The notes below the pieces were generated by a model. That model did no database searches. It was not told where the DNA came from and saw nothing but the letters and a program-made list of their open reading frames with translations. A DNA stretch of 35,421 bases, from the NCBI GenBank assembly GCA_015066925.1, contig SVNL01000009.1, positions 1-35,421 of the forward strand, read 5' to 3'. The position numbers and the translations under genes were made by a program. The stretch's first letter is position 1. Every line of letters starts with the position of its first letter. The stretch comes from Ruminococcus sp. Its GTDB lineage: Bacteria > Bacillota > Clostridia > Oscillospirales > Ruminococcaceae. Shown in pieces: positions 16,368 to 24,722 of the stretch.

Positions 16368-17708
16368 ATGAGTTTAAAAGTTGTAAAATTTGGTGGAAGC
16401 AGTCTTGCTGACGCTAACCAGTTCAGAAAAGTCGCTGATATCATCAAAAGTGATGATAACCGCAGATTTGTTGTTCCGTCTGCTCCGGGCAAAAGGTTTT
16501 CAGACGATATTAAAATTACCGATATGCTTTATAAGTGCTTTGACTTAGCATGCAGCAATCTCGATTTCGATAACGAATTTGAAACCATTAAACAGAGATA
16601 TAATGATATCATTTCTGACCTTGGTGTTGAAATTTCACTTGACTCAGATTTTGATTCTATAAAAAATGAGCTTAAATCAAAGCCAAATCGTGATTTTGCT
16701 GCAAGCCGTGGAGAATTCCTTAACGGTAAAATTTTAGCAGCTTATCTCGGTTTTAAGTTCATTGATGCTGCTGAAATTATTACTTTCAATACAAACGGTA
16801 TGCTTCTTCTCGACGAAACTGTAAAAAAAATCCGTACAAAGCTTGAAGGTATCAGTCATGCTGTTATTCCCGGTTTTTACGGAAGCACAACAGAAGGTAT
16901 TGTAAAAACTTTCTCAAGAGGCGGTTCAGATGTTACAGGCTCTATCCTTGCAAACGCTGTTAAGGCTTCTATTTACGAAAACTGGACAGATGTTTCAGGC
17001 TTCCTTGTAACTGACCCAAGAATTGTCGATAATCCTGATGTTATCAGTGTTATCACTTATAAGGAACTCAGAGAGCTTGCTTATATGGGTGCTTCTGTTC
17101 TTCACGAAGACGCTATCTTCCCTGTAAGAACAGCAGGTATTCCTATCAATATCAAGAACACAAACAGACCTCAGGATGCAGGTACTATGATTGTTTCCGA
17201 TGACCACGAATTTGATGACGAATCCTCTGCTCATACTATAACAGGTATTGCAGGACGTAAAGGTTTCAGTGCAATCAATATTGAAAAAGCTATGATGAAC
17301 AGCGAAATGGGCTTCGGTATGAAGGTTCTCAAGGTTCTTGCAGATAACAATGTTTCTTTCGAACATATGCCTTCAGGTATTGATACCATGAGCATTCTTG
17401 TTGACACAGCATCTCTTACTCCGGTTAAGGATATTGTCCTTGCACAGCTTCGCAAAGAGGTTGAGCCTGACCACCTTGAAATAGAAGACGGTGTAGCTCT
17501 CCTTGCTGTTGTTGGACGCAGAATGAAAAATACAAGAGGAACTGTTGCACGTATATTTGCTGCAATGGCTCATGCAAGAATTAACGTTAAGATGATTGAC
17601 CAGGGTTCAAGTGAGCTTAATGTTATTATCGGTGTAAGTGAAACCGACCTCAATGAAGCAATTCGCAGAATTTATGATATGTTTATAAGCTCTGAAAAAA
17701 CTGAATAA
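16368..17708 (+). CDS. lysC: Aspartate kinase
   Basis: This 446-aa enzyme phosphorylates aspartate in the first step of lysine, threonine and methionine synthesis. It begins with the kinase signature KVVKFGGSSLAD and continues with the RGGSDVTGSILA substrate-binding loop (about 184-195), a conserved tail to the kinase domain, and two C-terminal ACT domains (about 305-446, including AVVGRRMKNTRGTVARIF). It resembles monofunctional clostridial-type aspartokinases. Feedback inhibition through the ACT domains is expected, but the effector cannot be read from the sequence. It is followed by a strong terminator. Confidence 0.95.
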   Translation: MSLKVVKFGGSSLADANQFRKVADIIKSDDNRRFVVPSAPGKRFSDDIKITDMLYKCFDLACSNLDFDNEFETIKQRYNDIISDLGVEISLDSDFDSIKNELKSKPNRDFAASRGEFLNGKILAAYLGFKFIDAAEIITFNTNGMLLLDETVKKIRTKLEGISHAVIPGFYGSTTEGIVKTFSRGGSDVTGSILANAVKASIYENWTDVSGFLVTDPRIVDNPDVISVITYKELRELAYMGASVLHEDAIFPVRTAGIPINIKNTNRPQDAGTMIVSDDHEFDDESSAHTITGIAGRKGFSAINIEKAMMNSEMGFGMKVLKVLADNNVSFEHMPSGIDTMSILVDTASLTPVKDIVLAQLRKEVEPDHLEIEDGVALLAVVGRRMKNTRGTVARIFAAMAHARINVKMIDQGSSELNVIIGVSETDLNEAIRRIYDMFISSEKTE

Positions 17709-17716
17709 AAGATAAA

Positions 17717-17754
17717 TGCGGTTACCGACCAAACAATCGGTAACCGCATTTTTT
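17717..17754 (+). terminator. Terminator after aspartate kinase
   Basis: TGCGGTTACCGA (17717-17728) pairs with TCGGTAACCGCA (17737-17748), followed by TTTTTT. On the minus strand the stem is followed by TTTATCTTTT, so it probably also ends the deformylase transcript. Confidence 0.92.
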
Positions 17755-17783
17755 AGAGAAAGCATCCTAACGTGCAGTAGTCT

Positions 17784-18197
17784 TCATATTAAAATACCAT
17801 CAAAATGGTCAATCTCATGTTGAATAACCTGTGCTTCGAAATCTTTGAACTTTCTTTTTTTATGCTTGAATTTTTTATCAAGATATTCAACAGTTATATC
17901 CTTATGCCTTGTTGCAGGACGTGAACCTATAAGTGAAAGACAGCTTTCTGTTGTTTCGTAAACCTGCTTTGACTTTTCTACTATTTCGGGATTTATCATG
18001 ATAACATATTCACCGTTAATAAGTACAACCATTATTTTCTTACGAAATCCTATCATATTTGCTGCCATTCCAACGCAATGGTCAGAATTAGCTCTTATTG
18101 TGTCTATAAGGTCAGTTATAATCTGTTCATCTGATTTTGTAGCAGGCTCTGACTTTTGCATCAGAAACATTGTATCTGTAACTATATTTTTTATCAT
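17784..18197 (-). CDS. def: Short-form peptide deformylase
   Basis: This 137-aa enzyme is expected to remove the formyl group from nascent proteins. Metal ligands are present: Cys86 in ESCLS, and His127 and His131 in QHEIDH with catalytic Glu128. It is shorter than canonical enzymes (about 150-190 aa). In motif I, the usual GxGxAAPQ reads VGMAANMIG (42-50), so the oxyanion-stabilising Gln is replaced by Met. This pattern occurs in a short Firmicute branch, from memory. GGAGA lies upstream of the ATG. The VTT-protein gene is 56 nt upstream with no terminator between, so they probably form an operon. Confidence 0.85.
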   Translation of the reverse strand: MIKNIVTDTMFLMQKSEPATKSDEQIITDLIDTIRANSDHCVGMAANMIGFRKKIMVVLINGEYVIMINPEIVEKSKQVYETTESCLSLIGSRPATRHKDITVEYLDKKFKHKKRKFKDFEAQVIQHEIDHFDGILI

Positions 18198-18253
18198 AAT
18201 ATTATCTCCATTTAAAAATGATATATGCCGTTTTAATTTAAAATTGATTATAG

Positions 18254-18949
18254 CTAAACGACAAATGAATTATCTTTTTTCTTTTTTAATCTATGTCTGT
18301 ATATCAAATATATTAACAATGAAACCAGTGAAATACCAACTGTAAGAATTAATGAAAGCTTAATCATTTCAGACTGAGCATTCTTAATATTTATCCCAAG
18401 AAAAGTAGCAATAATAACGCTTGGGAACATACCTAAAAATGATGGTGTAACATATTTCAAGTATTTGGTTCCGGTTGCACCAAAATACATACTTACGATA
18501 TCCCCCGGCAAAAAATAAACTGCGTGGAGAAAAAATGAAAGAAAGCATGTATTTTTTTCTTGCATATCAAGAATTTTTTGGAGCTTTTTATGCTTTTTAA
18601 TAAGCTTTTCAACCGATTGCATACCCGAAAATCGACCGATAAAATACGGCAAACTAAGGTCAATCAAAACTCCGACTATATTAACAATAAATGCAATAGG
18701 CGGCGAAAGTACAAGAGTAGCCGCAACCTGAAGAATAATTATCGGAAATGCGACAGATATACTTTTCACCACATACATAAATAACAGCACACATATTGCC
18801 AACGGAATATTTTTTGGAGCATAAGAAGCAAGAACCTCAGGAGAAACACCTCGGCCCGAACAGAAATATGCAACCACAATTACAAGACAAATTATAATTG
18901 GCAGTTTTCTTATAAAATCCAATAACTTTCCGGATTTTTTATCTGACAT
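18254..18949 (-). CDS. VTT (TVP38/TMEM64, DedA-like) membrane protein
   Basis: This 231-aa polytopic protein has one N-terminal helix (about 15-33), a VTT/SNARE-associated core with re-entrant hydrophobic segments (about 45-105, including FPIIILQVAATLVLSPPIAF), and further helices at about 130-150, 160-180 and 190-215, then a Lys-rich tail. The family is linked to lipid scrambling and membrane homeostasis. I chose ATG 18949 because GGGAGGTG lies 6 nt upstream, although an ORF extends to 18982. Confidence 0.88.
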   Translation of the reverse strand: MSDKKSGKLLDFIRKLPIIICLVIVVAYFCSGRGVSPEVLASYAPKNIPLAICVLLFMYVVKSISVAFPIIILQVAATLVLSPPIAFIVNIVGVLIDLSLPYFIGRFSGMQSVEKLIKKHKKLQKILDMQEKNTCFLSFFLHAVYFLPGDIVSMYFGATGTKYLKYVTPSFLGMFPSVIIATFLGINIKNAQSEMIKLSLILTVGISLVSLLIYLIYRHRLKKKKDNSFVV

Positions 18950-18997
18950 TAATTCACCTCCCTGTATAATTATGTCAAACAAATACTTTATGTGTAT

Positions 18998-19026
18998 ATT
19001 ATACTATAATTTTAATAACATTTCAA
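18998..19026 (-). promoter_or_regulatory. Promoter of the VTT-deformylase operon
   Basis: Read on the minus strand: -35 TTGAAA (19021-19026), 17-nt spacer, -10 TATAAT (18998-19003). Confidence 0.72.
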
Positions 19027-19052
19027 CTTTATTTAGTGAATTTTTTATGTAC

Positions 19053-19090
19053 AAAAAATGTACTTTAAAGATTTATCTTTAAAGTACATT
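19053..19090 (-). terminator. Terminator of the first MATE gene
   Basis: A perfect 16-bp stem pairs 19057-19072 with 19075-19090 (AATGTACTTTAAAGAT and complement); the closing turn would open to a usable loop. On the minus strand TTTTTT lies at its end (19053-19058), just after the MATE stop. Confidence 0.85.
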
Positions 19091-19096
19091 AATAAT

Positions 19097-20464
19097 TCAT
19101 ATAGAAACCTTATCTTGTTTCGGGAATTTTTTCCTCATAACAATGAAACAAATCAGATGTACAACAAAAGTAATCACCCATGTTATCGGATACGATAAAA
19201 AGAGCATAAATTCCGTATGAAATCTCGGTATACGAAAAACAGTAAATATCCAGATTATTCTCAGCCCGCAAGCACCTATAAGCGAAACTATCGTAGGCAT
19301 AACAGCATATCCCATTCCTCTGATATTTCCGACAATACAATCCATTAATCCACAAGTACAATAGAAACAGCAAACTAGTCCCATTCTTATAATTCCTGCA
19401 TCAATTACAGCAGAACGTGAATCATAAATACTGATAAGCGGCTCTGCAAGTAAATATGCTGCATTTCCAAGCACAATTCCGGTTACCGCTGCACAAGCAC
19501 ACGTTATAAAAGTAATTTTATTTATACGACTATATTTTCCGCCGCCTATATTCTGACTCATAAATGTAAGTGCACCCTGAGAGAATGAATTCATAGATAC
19601 CCATATAAAGCCCTCTATACTTGATGCAGCTGCACTTCCTGCCATTGTTATCGCTCCAAAGCTGTTGATTGATGACTGTATTACTACATTTGAAAGCGAA
19701 AATACAACACCCTGAAAACCTGCAGGTATTCCTATTTTAAGCATTCTGACAACAATTTTCTTATCAAATCTGAGCTTTTTAAATTCAAATTTAAACGAAT
19801 CCTCTTCCTTCATCAAACAACGGATTATAAGGTATGCAGAAATACATTGTGAAATTGCTGTTGCAAGTGCAACACCTGCAACGTCCATTTTTAATACTAT
19901 TACAAATATAAGATTAAGTATAACATTTATAATTCCTGAAAATGTCAGAAAATATAACGGACGTTTGGTATCACCTTTCGAACGCAAAACAGAACTTCCG
20001 AAATTATATATCATCATCGCAGTCATACCTAAAAAATAAATTCTCAGATAAAGAGTTGAAAGTCCTAACGTTTCCTTTGGTGTATTCATCATCAGAAGAA
20101 GCTTATCTGCAAAAACAACTCCGAAAACAGTCATTATAAGTCCGCTTGCGATACTAAGAGATATTGATGTATGTATAGTCTTGCTTACACGTTCATCCTT
20201 GCCTGCTCCCATAAACATTGATGTAAGTATATTTGCACTTGTTGACAAGCCAAGAAAAAGATTTGTTATCAGATTTACGAGGGCAGTTGTCGAACCAACA
20301 GCAGCAAGTGAATTTTCTCCGGCAAAATTTCCAACAACAATTACGTCAGCCGCATTGAACAAAAGCTGCAATACACTTGAAAGCATCAACGGAAGCGTAA
20401 GCTTCAGAAGCTTAGTAAGTATAGGCCCATTGCACATATCTATTTCATATTTATTATTCTTCAT
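19097..20464 (-). CDS. MATE-family efflux transporter
   Basis: This 455-aa MATE transporter has 12 predicted helices in two homologous halves. The N-terminus ITDMC-like (YEIDMCNGPILTKLLKLTLPLMLSSVLQ) and the first helices (NAADVIVVGNFAGENSLAAVGS) match the NorM/DinF-type bacterial group. It is expected to export cationic drugs or metabolites in exchange for Na+ or H+; the substrate is unknown. ATG 20464 has AAAGG about 10 nt upstream. The promoter contains a clear palindromic operator, so expression is probably controlled by a repressor encoded elsewhere. Confidence 0.93.
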   Translation of the reverse strand: MKNNKYEIDMCNGPILTKLLKLTLPLMLSSVLQLLFNAADVIVVGNFAGENSLAAVGSTTALVNLITNLFLGLSTSANILTSMFMGAGKDERVSKTIHTSISLSIASGLIMTVFGVVFADKLLLMMNTPKETLGLSTLYLRIYFLGMTAMMIYNFGSSVLRSKGDTKRPLYFLTFSGIINVILNLIFVIVLKMDVAGVALATAISQCISAYLIIRCLMKEEDSFKFEFKKLRFDKKIVVRMLKIGIPAGFQGVVFSLSNVVIQSSINSFGAITMAGSAAASSIEGFIWVSMNSFSQGALTFMSQNIGGGKYSRINKITFITCACAAVTGIVLGNAAYLLAEPLISIYDSRSAVIDAGIIRMGLVCCFYCTCGLMDCIVGNIRGMGYAVMPTIVSLIGACGLRIIWIFTVFRIPRFHTEFMLFLSYPITWVITFVVHLICFIVMRKKFPKQDKVSI

Positions 20465-20521
20465 AATATCATAACCTTTCTATCGAAAAGTAATACTGCA
20501 CAAAAATAAGAGTAGCACTTT

Positions 20522-20546
20522 GTATACTATTACTTTAAAAGTATAC
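20522..20546. promoter_or_regulatory. Operator overlapping the MATE promoter
   Basis: Inverted repeat GTATACT (20522-20528) and AGTATAC (20540-20546) with an 11-bp AT-rich centre. Its right arm contains the -10 box of the MATE promoter. The geometry fits a dimeric PadR-, MarR- or TetR-type repressor; the regulator is not in the window. Confidence 0.6.
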
Positions 20547-20568
20547 TCCCCTAATCAAAAAAAGTCAA
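20540..20568 (-). promoter_or_regulatory. Promoter of the first MATE gene
   Basis: Read on the minus strand: -35 TTGACT (20563-20568), 17-nt spacer, -10 TATACT (20540-20545), overlapping the operator. Confidence 0.75.
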
Positions 20569-20587
20569 TAGCAAACGTTATATTAAA

Positions 20588-20626
20588 ATAAAAATACAGC
20601 CATCGGATAAATCCGACAGCCGTATT
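20588..20626 (-). terminator. Terminator of the cdaA-cdaR operon
   Basis: A 15-bp stem (with G-T pairs) joins 20593-20607 and 20612-20626. On the minus strand it is followed by TTTTTATTTT. It lies 9 nt past the cdaR stop and separates this operon from the MATE gene. Confidence 0.85.
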
Positions 20627-20634
20627 TAATGCGT

Positions 20635-21930
20635 TTAATCCTCATTCACCGTAGTTGTGGCAACTTTAGGTTCTCTGCTTATAGTAACCTTTGAAAGCCC
20701 TACTGCCCATACGTTATCATAGTCAGGACATCTTATCGTTACAGGATAGGTAAACGACTGAGATGACGGTGCAGGGTCCTCGAAATCAAAAAGGTCTATA
20801 TCAGCAATAAGCTGTTTTGCAGTAAGAGATTCTATAACGTCCTTAGGACCAATAATTGAAACTCTCAGACTTTTTGTAATTACATCAAATTTATATGTTG
20901 ACGGTGGATTACTGAATGAGAAATCCTTGATAGTAAAATCTTTTTTAACGAGATTTTCGTCATCCAGAGTTACAGTTACAGTTTCAAAGCCCGATTTGTT
21001 TATATCGTCTTTTGTATCAATTATAAACGTTTTCTGATATCCTAAGTCAAGCTCTGAAAGAAGAATTTTTCCTACCTCAAATGTATCAGGGAAATCATTA
21101 AGACTTTTTGTCTGTGAAGCAAGCGTAATATTATCCGCCGACATTATAAATTTAATTGAATCCTTATCAAAATCAGACGGGACATTTGAAAGTGCAACAG
21201 ATAAATCAAGCGTCTTCTGTGTCAATACAGGAATATTTATCAATATATTTTCAGCACTTATTTCAAAAAGATTATTATCAATAATAGAACCTGATTCATT
21301 ATAAAGCTTAATTTCGTCATAATCAAAGCTGTAACTGCTGCTTAGTGTATCATTTCTGTTGGTAACCGCCGCACATCTTGCAATCTGGTCAAGCTGTGCA
21401 GAAGGACCTTTAATTTCGATTACTCCCGGTGTACAGGATAAATCATCATAGAATTTTCCATCTCCAAATGTTATGTTTGGAATTTCCGGAGTAAGCTCAA
21501 ACTCTCTTGTTTCAATTTTATCAAACATAACCGTTGCTGACGGAGGATTTATCTTATTTACCTTAAAGCTTACACCGTTTTTGCTTTCAACTTTTATAGA
21601 AAGCTTTTTTGTTCCTGATTTAAAAACATTCTGAACATCGAGCTTTGCAACTATATCATCTTTATTAAGGTTACCGATTTGCGAACGATTTCCCTCAATC
21701 TGAATATTAACTTGCTTTACATTACAATCTATTACACTAAGACCATATTCTTCTGCGGTAGACTGTGAAATGTCAAGACTAAGTGGAATTTCATTTATTG
21801 TTTTCGGTGTTGAAGGATAAATTGTAATAGAAATTACAAACCATGCTACAATAGCGATTAAAAATGAATATATCGCAATGAGAAAATTGTTTGTCATTAT
21901 TTTTTCAAGTCGGTTTTTCAGAAATTTCAT
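20635..21930 (-). CDS. cdaR: YbbR-domain regulator of the diadenylate cyclase
   Basis: This 431-aa membrane-anchored protein has one N-terminal helix (about 16-36), then extracytoplasmic YbbR repeats (about 45-420; roughly four, visible as recurring PxxI..GP...V.I.GP-type units such as IEIKGPSAQL and RVSIIGPKDV). CdaR binds and modulates CdaA at the membrane in Firmicutes. Its ATG overlaps the cdaA stop (ATGA), so the two are coupled. In many Firmicutes glmM follows, but here a terminator follows. Confidence 0.9.
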   Translation of the reverse strand: MKFLKNRLEKIMTNNFLIAIYSFLIAIVAWFVISITIYPSTPKTINEIPLSLDISQSTAEEYGLSVIDCNVKQVNIQIEGNRSQIGNLNKDDIVAKLDVQNVFKSGTKKLSIKVESKNGVSFKVNKINPPSATVMFDKIETREFELTPEIPNITFGDGKFYDDLSCTPGVIEIKGPSAQLDQIARCAAVTNRNDTLSSSYSFDYDEIKLYNESGSIIDNNLFEISAENILINIPVLTQKTLDLSVALSNVPSDFDKDSIKFIMSADNITLASQTKSLNDFPDTFEVGKILLSELDLGYQKTFIIDTKDDINKSGFETVTVTLDDENLVKKDFTIKDFSFSNPPSTYKFDVITKSLRVSIIGPKDVIESLTAKQLIADIDLFDFEDPAPSSQSFTYPVTIRCPDYDNVWAVGLSKVTISREPKVATTTVNED

Positions 21931-22820
21931 TTTTTCTTCCTCCTTTTTAATCTTGAAGGAGCCGTAACCTTACTTGCAATAACTGCTTCAGTAGGATTTT
22001 CTATGAGTTCGTTTGTTAAAAAAGTTTTTAATTTTTCATGTGTATAATCTCTTGTAAGAACACCATCAACAGCTATTGAAATCATTCCTGTTTCTTCTGA
22101 CACAACAATTACAATAGCATCGGAATTTTCGCTCATACCTATTGCAGCTCTGTGACGTGAGCCTAATTTCTTATTCACAAGTTCTTCCTTCTGCGGCTTA
22201 GGCAGAAAACAAGCAGCCGCAAGAATTATTCCGTCACGCATAATAACTGCACCATCATGAAGAGGTGTTTTCGGATAAAAAATATTACCAAAAATCTCTT
22301 TGCTTGGTTTAGCTTTCATAATAGTTCCCGTTTCAATCTGTTCGCCAAGTCTTACCTGACGTTCTATAACAATCAAAGCTCCTGTAAAAGTTGCCGAAAG
22401 CTCAATGCATGAGTCACAGATTGCCTGAATTGCCGGACTCCAGCGCTCATGCAAATCAGAACGCGACTCACCAAAACCAAACATCTGCAATCCCATTCGG
22501 GTACGTCCAACTTTTTCAAGTGCACGTCGCAATTCAGGCTGGAACAGAATGAGAACTGCAATAAGACCGATATCAATGGTCTGTTTTATAAGATATGTAA
22601 CAGCTTTAAGCTCAATATACTTAAATATAACGTATGCTCCGACAAGCAGACATATTCCCTTTATAAGCTGACCTGCTCTTGTTTCTCTCATAAGCTTGAG
22701 CAGCATATAGACAATATATGTCAGTAATGCTATATCTATAAAATCTACGACACTCATCGTTTTTATAACACTGTATAACGAATCTTTTATATCCTGTAAC
22801 GACATCAGATGATACTGCAC
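21927..22820 (-). CDS. cdaA: Diadenylate cyclase CdaA
   Basis: This enzyme (297 aa from GTG 22820) makes the second messenger c-di-AMP from two ATP. Three N-terminal membrane helices (about 26-45, 54-70, 76-92) precede a DisA-N/DAC domain with the catalytic DGA (189-191, TPLHDGAV) and RHR (222-224, GSRHRAAIG) motifs. The start is uncertain. AAAGGA is almost adjacent to GTG 22820, and it is 16 nt from ATG 22805 (which would give 292 aa). c-di-AMP controls potassium and osmolyte transport and wall homeostasis in this phylum. Confidence 0.93.
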   Translation of the reverse strand: MQYHLMSLQDIKDSLYSVIKTMSVVDFIDIALLTYIVYMLLKLMRETRAGQLIKGICLLVGAYVIFKYIELKAVTYLIKQTIDIGLIAVLILFQPELRRALEKVGRTRMGLQMFGFGESRSDLHERWSPAIQAICDSCIELSATFTGALIVIERQVRLGEQIETGTIMKAKPSKEIFGNIFYPKTPLHDGAVIMRDGIILAAACFLPKPQKEELVNKKLGSRHRAAIGMSENSDAIVIVVSEETGMISIAVDGVLTRDYTHEKLKTFLTNELIENPTEAVIASKVTAPSRLKRRKKK

Positions 22821-22873
22821 ATCCTTTCAATTAATTGCATTATCGTTTCATAATGTTAAAATCATTTTTATGT

Positions 22874-22928
22874 ATGAGGACACAAATGCCCTCATTATTA
22901 ATTGTACCACAAATACAAATAATTTCAA
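22874..22928 (-). promoter_or_regulatory. Promoter and leader hairpin of cdaA
   Basis: Read on the minus strand: -35 TTGAAA (22923-22928), 16-nt spacer, -10 TACAAT (22901-22906) with an upstream TGTGG. Immediately downstream, ATGAGG and CCTCAT (22874-22895) form a short hairpin near the predicted RNA 5' end. The promoter begins about 20 bp past the end of the class V aminotransferase gene, so cdaA is transcribed independently. Confidence 0.6.
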
Positions 22929-22947
22929 TACCTATTTCAGATTTTTT

Positions 22948-24075
22948 TTAAATTTCTATTGATTTTATTGTTCTGCAAAGTAAAAAAACATCTTTTTCTG
23001 TATTAAACACAGACGGAGCAAATCTTACTGTACCATTTTCCGTACCGAGAGATGAATGTGCAAGTGCGGCACAATGAAATCCTGCTCTCAGACAAAATCC
23101 TTTTTCCGATAGCTTCTGTGCAACTCTTTCCGACGGAATATCGCCTATATTAAATGACACTATCGGTACATATCCGCAATCATTTCGCCTGTATATTTTA
23201 ACTCTCTTATCCTTTTTAAGCTCGTTAATAAATATATCACATAATCTTGATTCGTGCCTATAAATCCGATCTGTTCCAATTTTATTTACAAAATTAGTAC
23301 CTGCTTTAAGTGAAACTGCTCCTATCACATTCATAGTTCCGCTTTCAAGGCTGTCAGGGAGAAAAACAGGCTGTCTTAAACCTGTAGAACTGCTGCCTGT
23401 TCCGCCCTCTATTATCGGATGAATTTTAAATTTACCATCACTTATAAGCAGACCTGTTCCTGTTACGCCGTAAAGTCCCTTATGCCCCGCAACGCAAAGA
23501 ATATTTATTCCATCCGAAAGTTTTACATCAATAATTCCGCAAACCTGTGCACCGTCCACTATAAAACATATTCCCTTCTCCTTGCATAATGCGGCAATTT
23601 CTTTTATCGGCATAATCTGACCTGTAACATTACTTGCATAAGTGCATACTATTGCTTTTGTATCAGGACGTATATACCTTCTGAAGCTATCAACTGTTTT
23701 TTCGGCATTGCCGTATACCTCTGCAACCGAAAGCATTATCTTTTTTTCGAGTGCAAGGGCTGCAGCAGGTCTTGCAACAGAATTATGCTCCATACCACTT
23801 ATAATCATATGCCCGCCATTACGCATTATTCCTTTTATAGCCATATTCAATGCCATTGTACAGTTGAGGGTAAATACTACATTCTCGGTTTCGGCACCAA
23901 AAAATTCTGCCACAGCTTCACGAGCTGAAAAAACAGCTTCAGATGTTTTAATAGCAAGCGCATGTCCGCCGCGTCCTGCATTTCCGCCAAGCTTTTCAAC
24001 AGCGTCATTTACTGCTCGACGAACCTCTTTAGGCTTCGGATAAGTTGTTGCGGCATTATCAAAATTTATAAACAT
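22948..24075 (-). CDS. Cysteine desulfurase-like class V aminotransferase
   Basis: This 375-aa PLP enzyme starts MFINFDNAATTYPKP and has the PLP lysine in VAGHKGLYG (about residue 205). The catalytic-type Cys is in RAGFHCAALAH (about residue 335), where group II desulfurases have theirs. It fits the am_tr_V branch often found next to DUF3343 proteins and selenium- or sulfur-related genes. Cysteine or selenocysteine is the likely substrate. It starts 2 nt past the DUF3343 stop, and its RBS (GAGGTGG) is inside that gene, so translation is coupled. Confidence 0.88.
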   Translation of the reverse strand: MFINFDNAATTYPKPKEVRRAVNDAVEKLGGNAGRGGHALAIKTSEAVFSAREAVAEFFGAETENVVFTLNCTMALNMAIKGIMRNGGHMIISGMEHNSVARPAAALALEKKIMLSVAEVYGNAEKTVDSFRRYIRPDTKAIVCTYASNVTGQIMPIKEIAALCKEKGICFIVDGAQVCGIIDVKLSDGINILCVAGHKGLYGVTGTGLLISDGKFKIHPIIEGGTGSSSTGLRQPVFLPDSLESGTMNVIGAVSLKAGTNFVNKIGTDRIYRHESRLCDIFINELKKDKRVKIYRRNDCGYVPIVSFNIGDIPSERVAQKLSEKGFCLRAGFHCAALAHSSLGTENGTVRFAPSVFNTEKDVFLLCRTIKSIEI

Positions 24076-24077
24076 TT

Positions 24078-24299
24078 TTATTCCACCTCATTTCTGAGGC
24101 TTTTAAATGGAATAGAATAATCTGCAAGAATTTCTTTTATTTCAGAACAATTTCCGTTTACATCAAGCGAATAACCACATCCTTCAACAGAAGAATGTTC
24201 ATTTCGTCTAAGCATACACTCAATACCTCTGCTTGCAAGAAGTCGCTGTGCTTTTATCGCATAGGTATACGACGGCATAGAGATTATACATTTTCTCAT
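24078..24299 (-). CDS. DUF3343 putative sulfur/selenium carrier
   Basis: This 73-aa protein matches DUF3343 (putative Se/S carrier-like). It starts MRKCIISMPSYTYAIKAQRLL and contains the GCGYSL motif (about residues 40-45), whose Cys could carry persulfide or selenide from the adjacent desulfurase. ATG 24299 has AAGGAGGG 5 nt upstream. The longer ORF start at 24350 has no RBS. The promoter region has a TATAAT-like box just upstream, but I see no matching -35. Confidence 0.8.
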   Translation of the reverse strand: MRKCIISMPSYTYAIKAQRLLASRGIECMLRRNEHSSVEGCGYSLDVNGNCSEIKEILADYSIPFKSLRNEVE

Positions 24300-24722
24300 T
24301 TTATCCCTCCTTACATCAGACAGCTGTATATTAATACTCAAATTATACAAGCTATTTCAAAATAAAATTACTTGTCTTTCTTTGTCCGAGTTTATTTCTG
24401 TCTGTAATACATTATATGGCACACGCTTGATGATAGTGATTTATGACCATAAAATTCATTTATTCATTGGTGGATATTTTTTCATGTATTTTACAATATT
24501 ATTTGTTTTTATATTTATATTTATTAACAGTATATTAATTAATATAATTTTAACATTCCCTTATTTTTGTTTTTATGTACAGAATAAATAACACTATATT
24601 GTAACTTCCTACAAAGTTTTGGATAAACTGTATTTGTAACCAAATTGTAACTTTTTATAGACCGAAAATAATGTATAATATAATTGATATTATAGGTGTC
24701 ACTATATCAGAAAGGAAGATTG
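24300..24722. promoter_or_regulatory. Intergenic region with TTGTAAC repeats upstream of the cellulase
   Basis: A 420-bp AT-rich divergent region. TTGTAAC occurs at 24599-24605, 24634-24640 and 24645-24651, the last two 11 bp apart (one helical turn). TATAAT at 24674-24679 is a likely -10; no good -35 is 17 nt away. This suggests activator-dependent transcription of the GH9 gene. A 69-codon ORF at 24382-24591 is AT-rich and low complexity, and I do not call it a gene. Confidence 0.5.

Noticed and set aside
22621-22830. ORF overlapping cdaA in another frame
   Set aside because: It is a shadow of the cdaA coding region with no RBS or family.
24382-24591. 69-codon ORF upstream of the cellulase
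   Set aside because: Low-complexity, AT-rich sequence with no RBS and no recognised family; likely a chance ORF in intergenic DNA.
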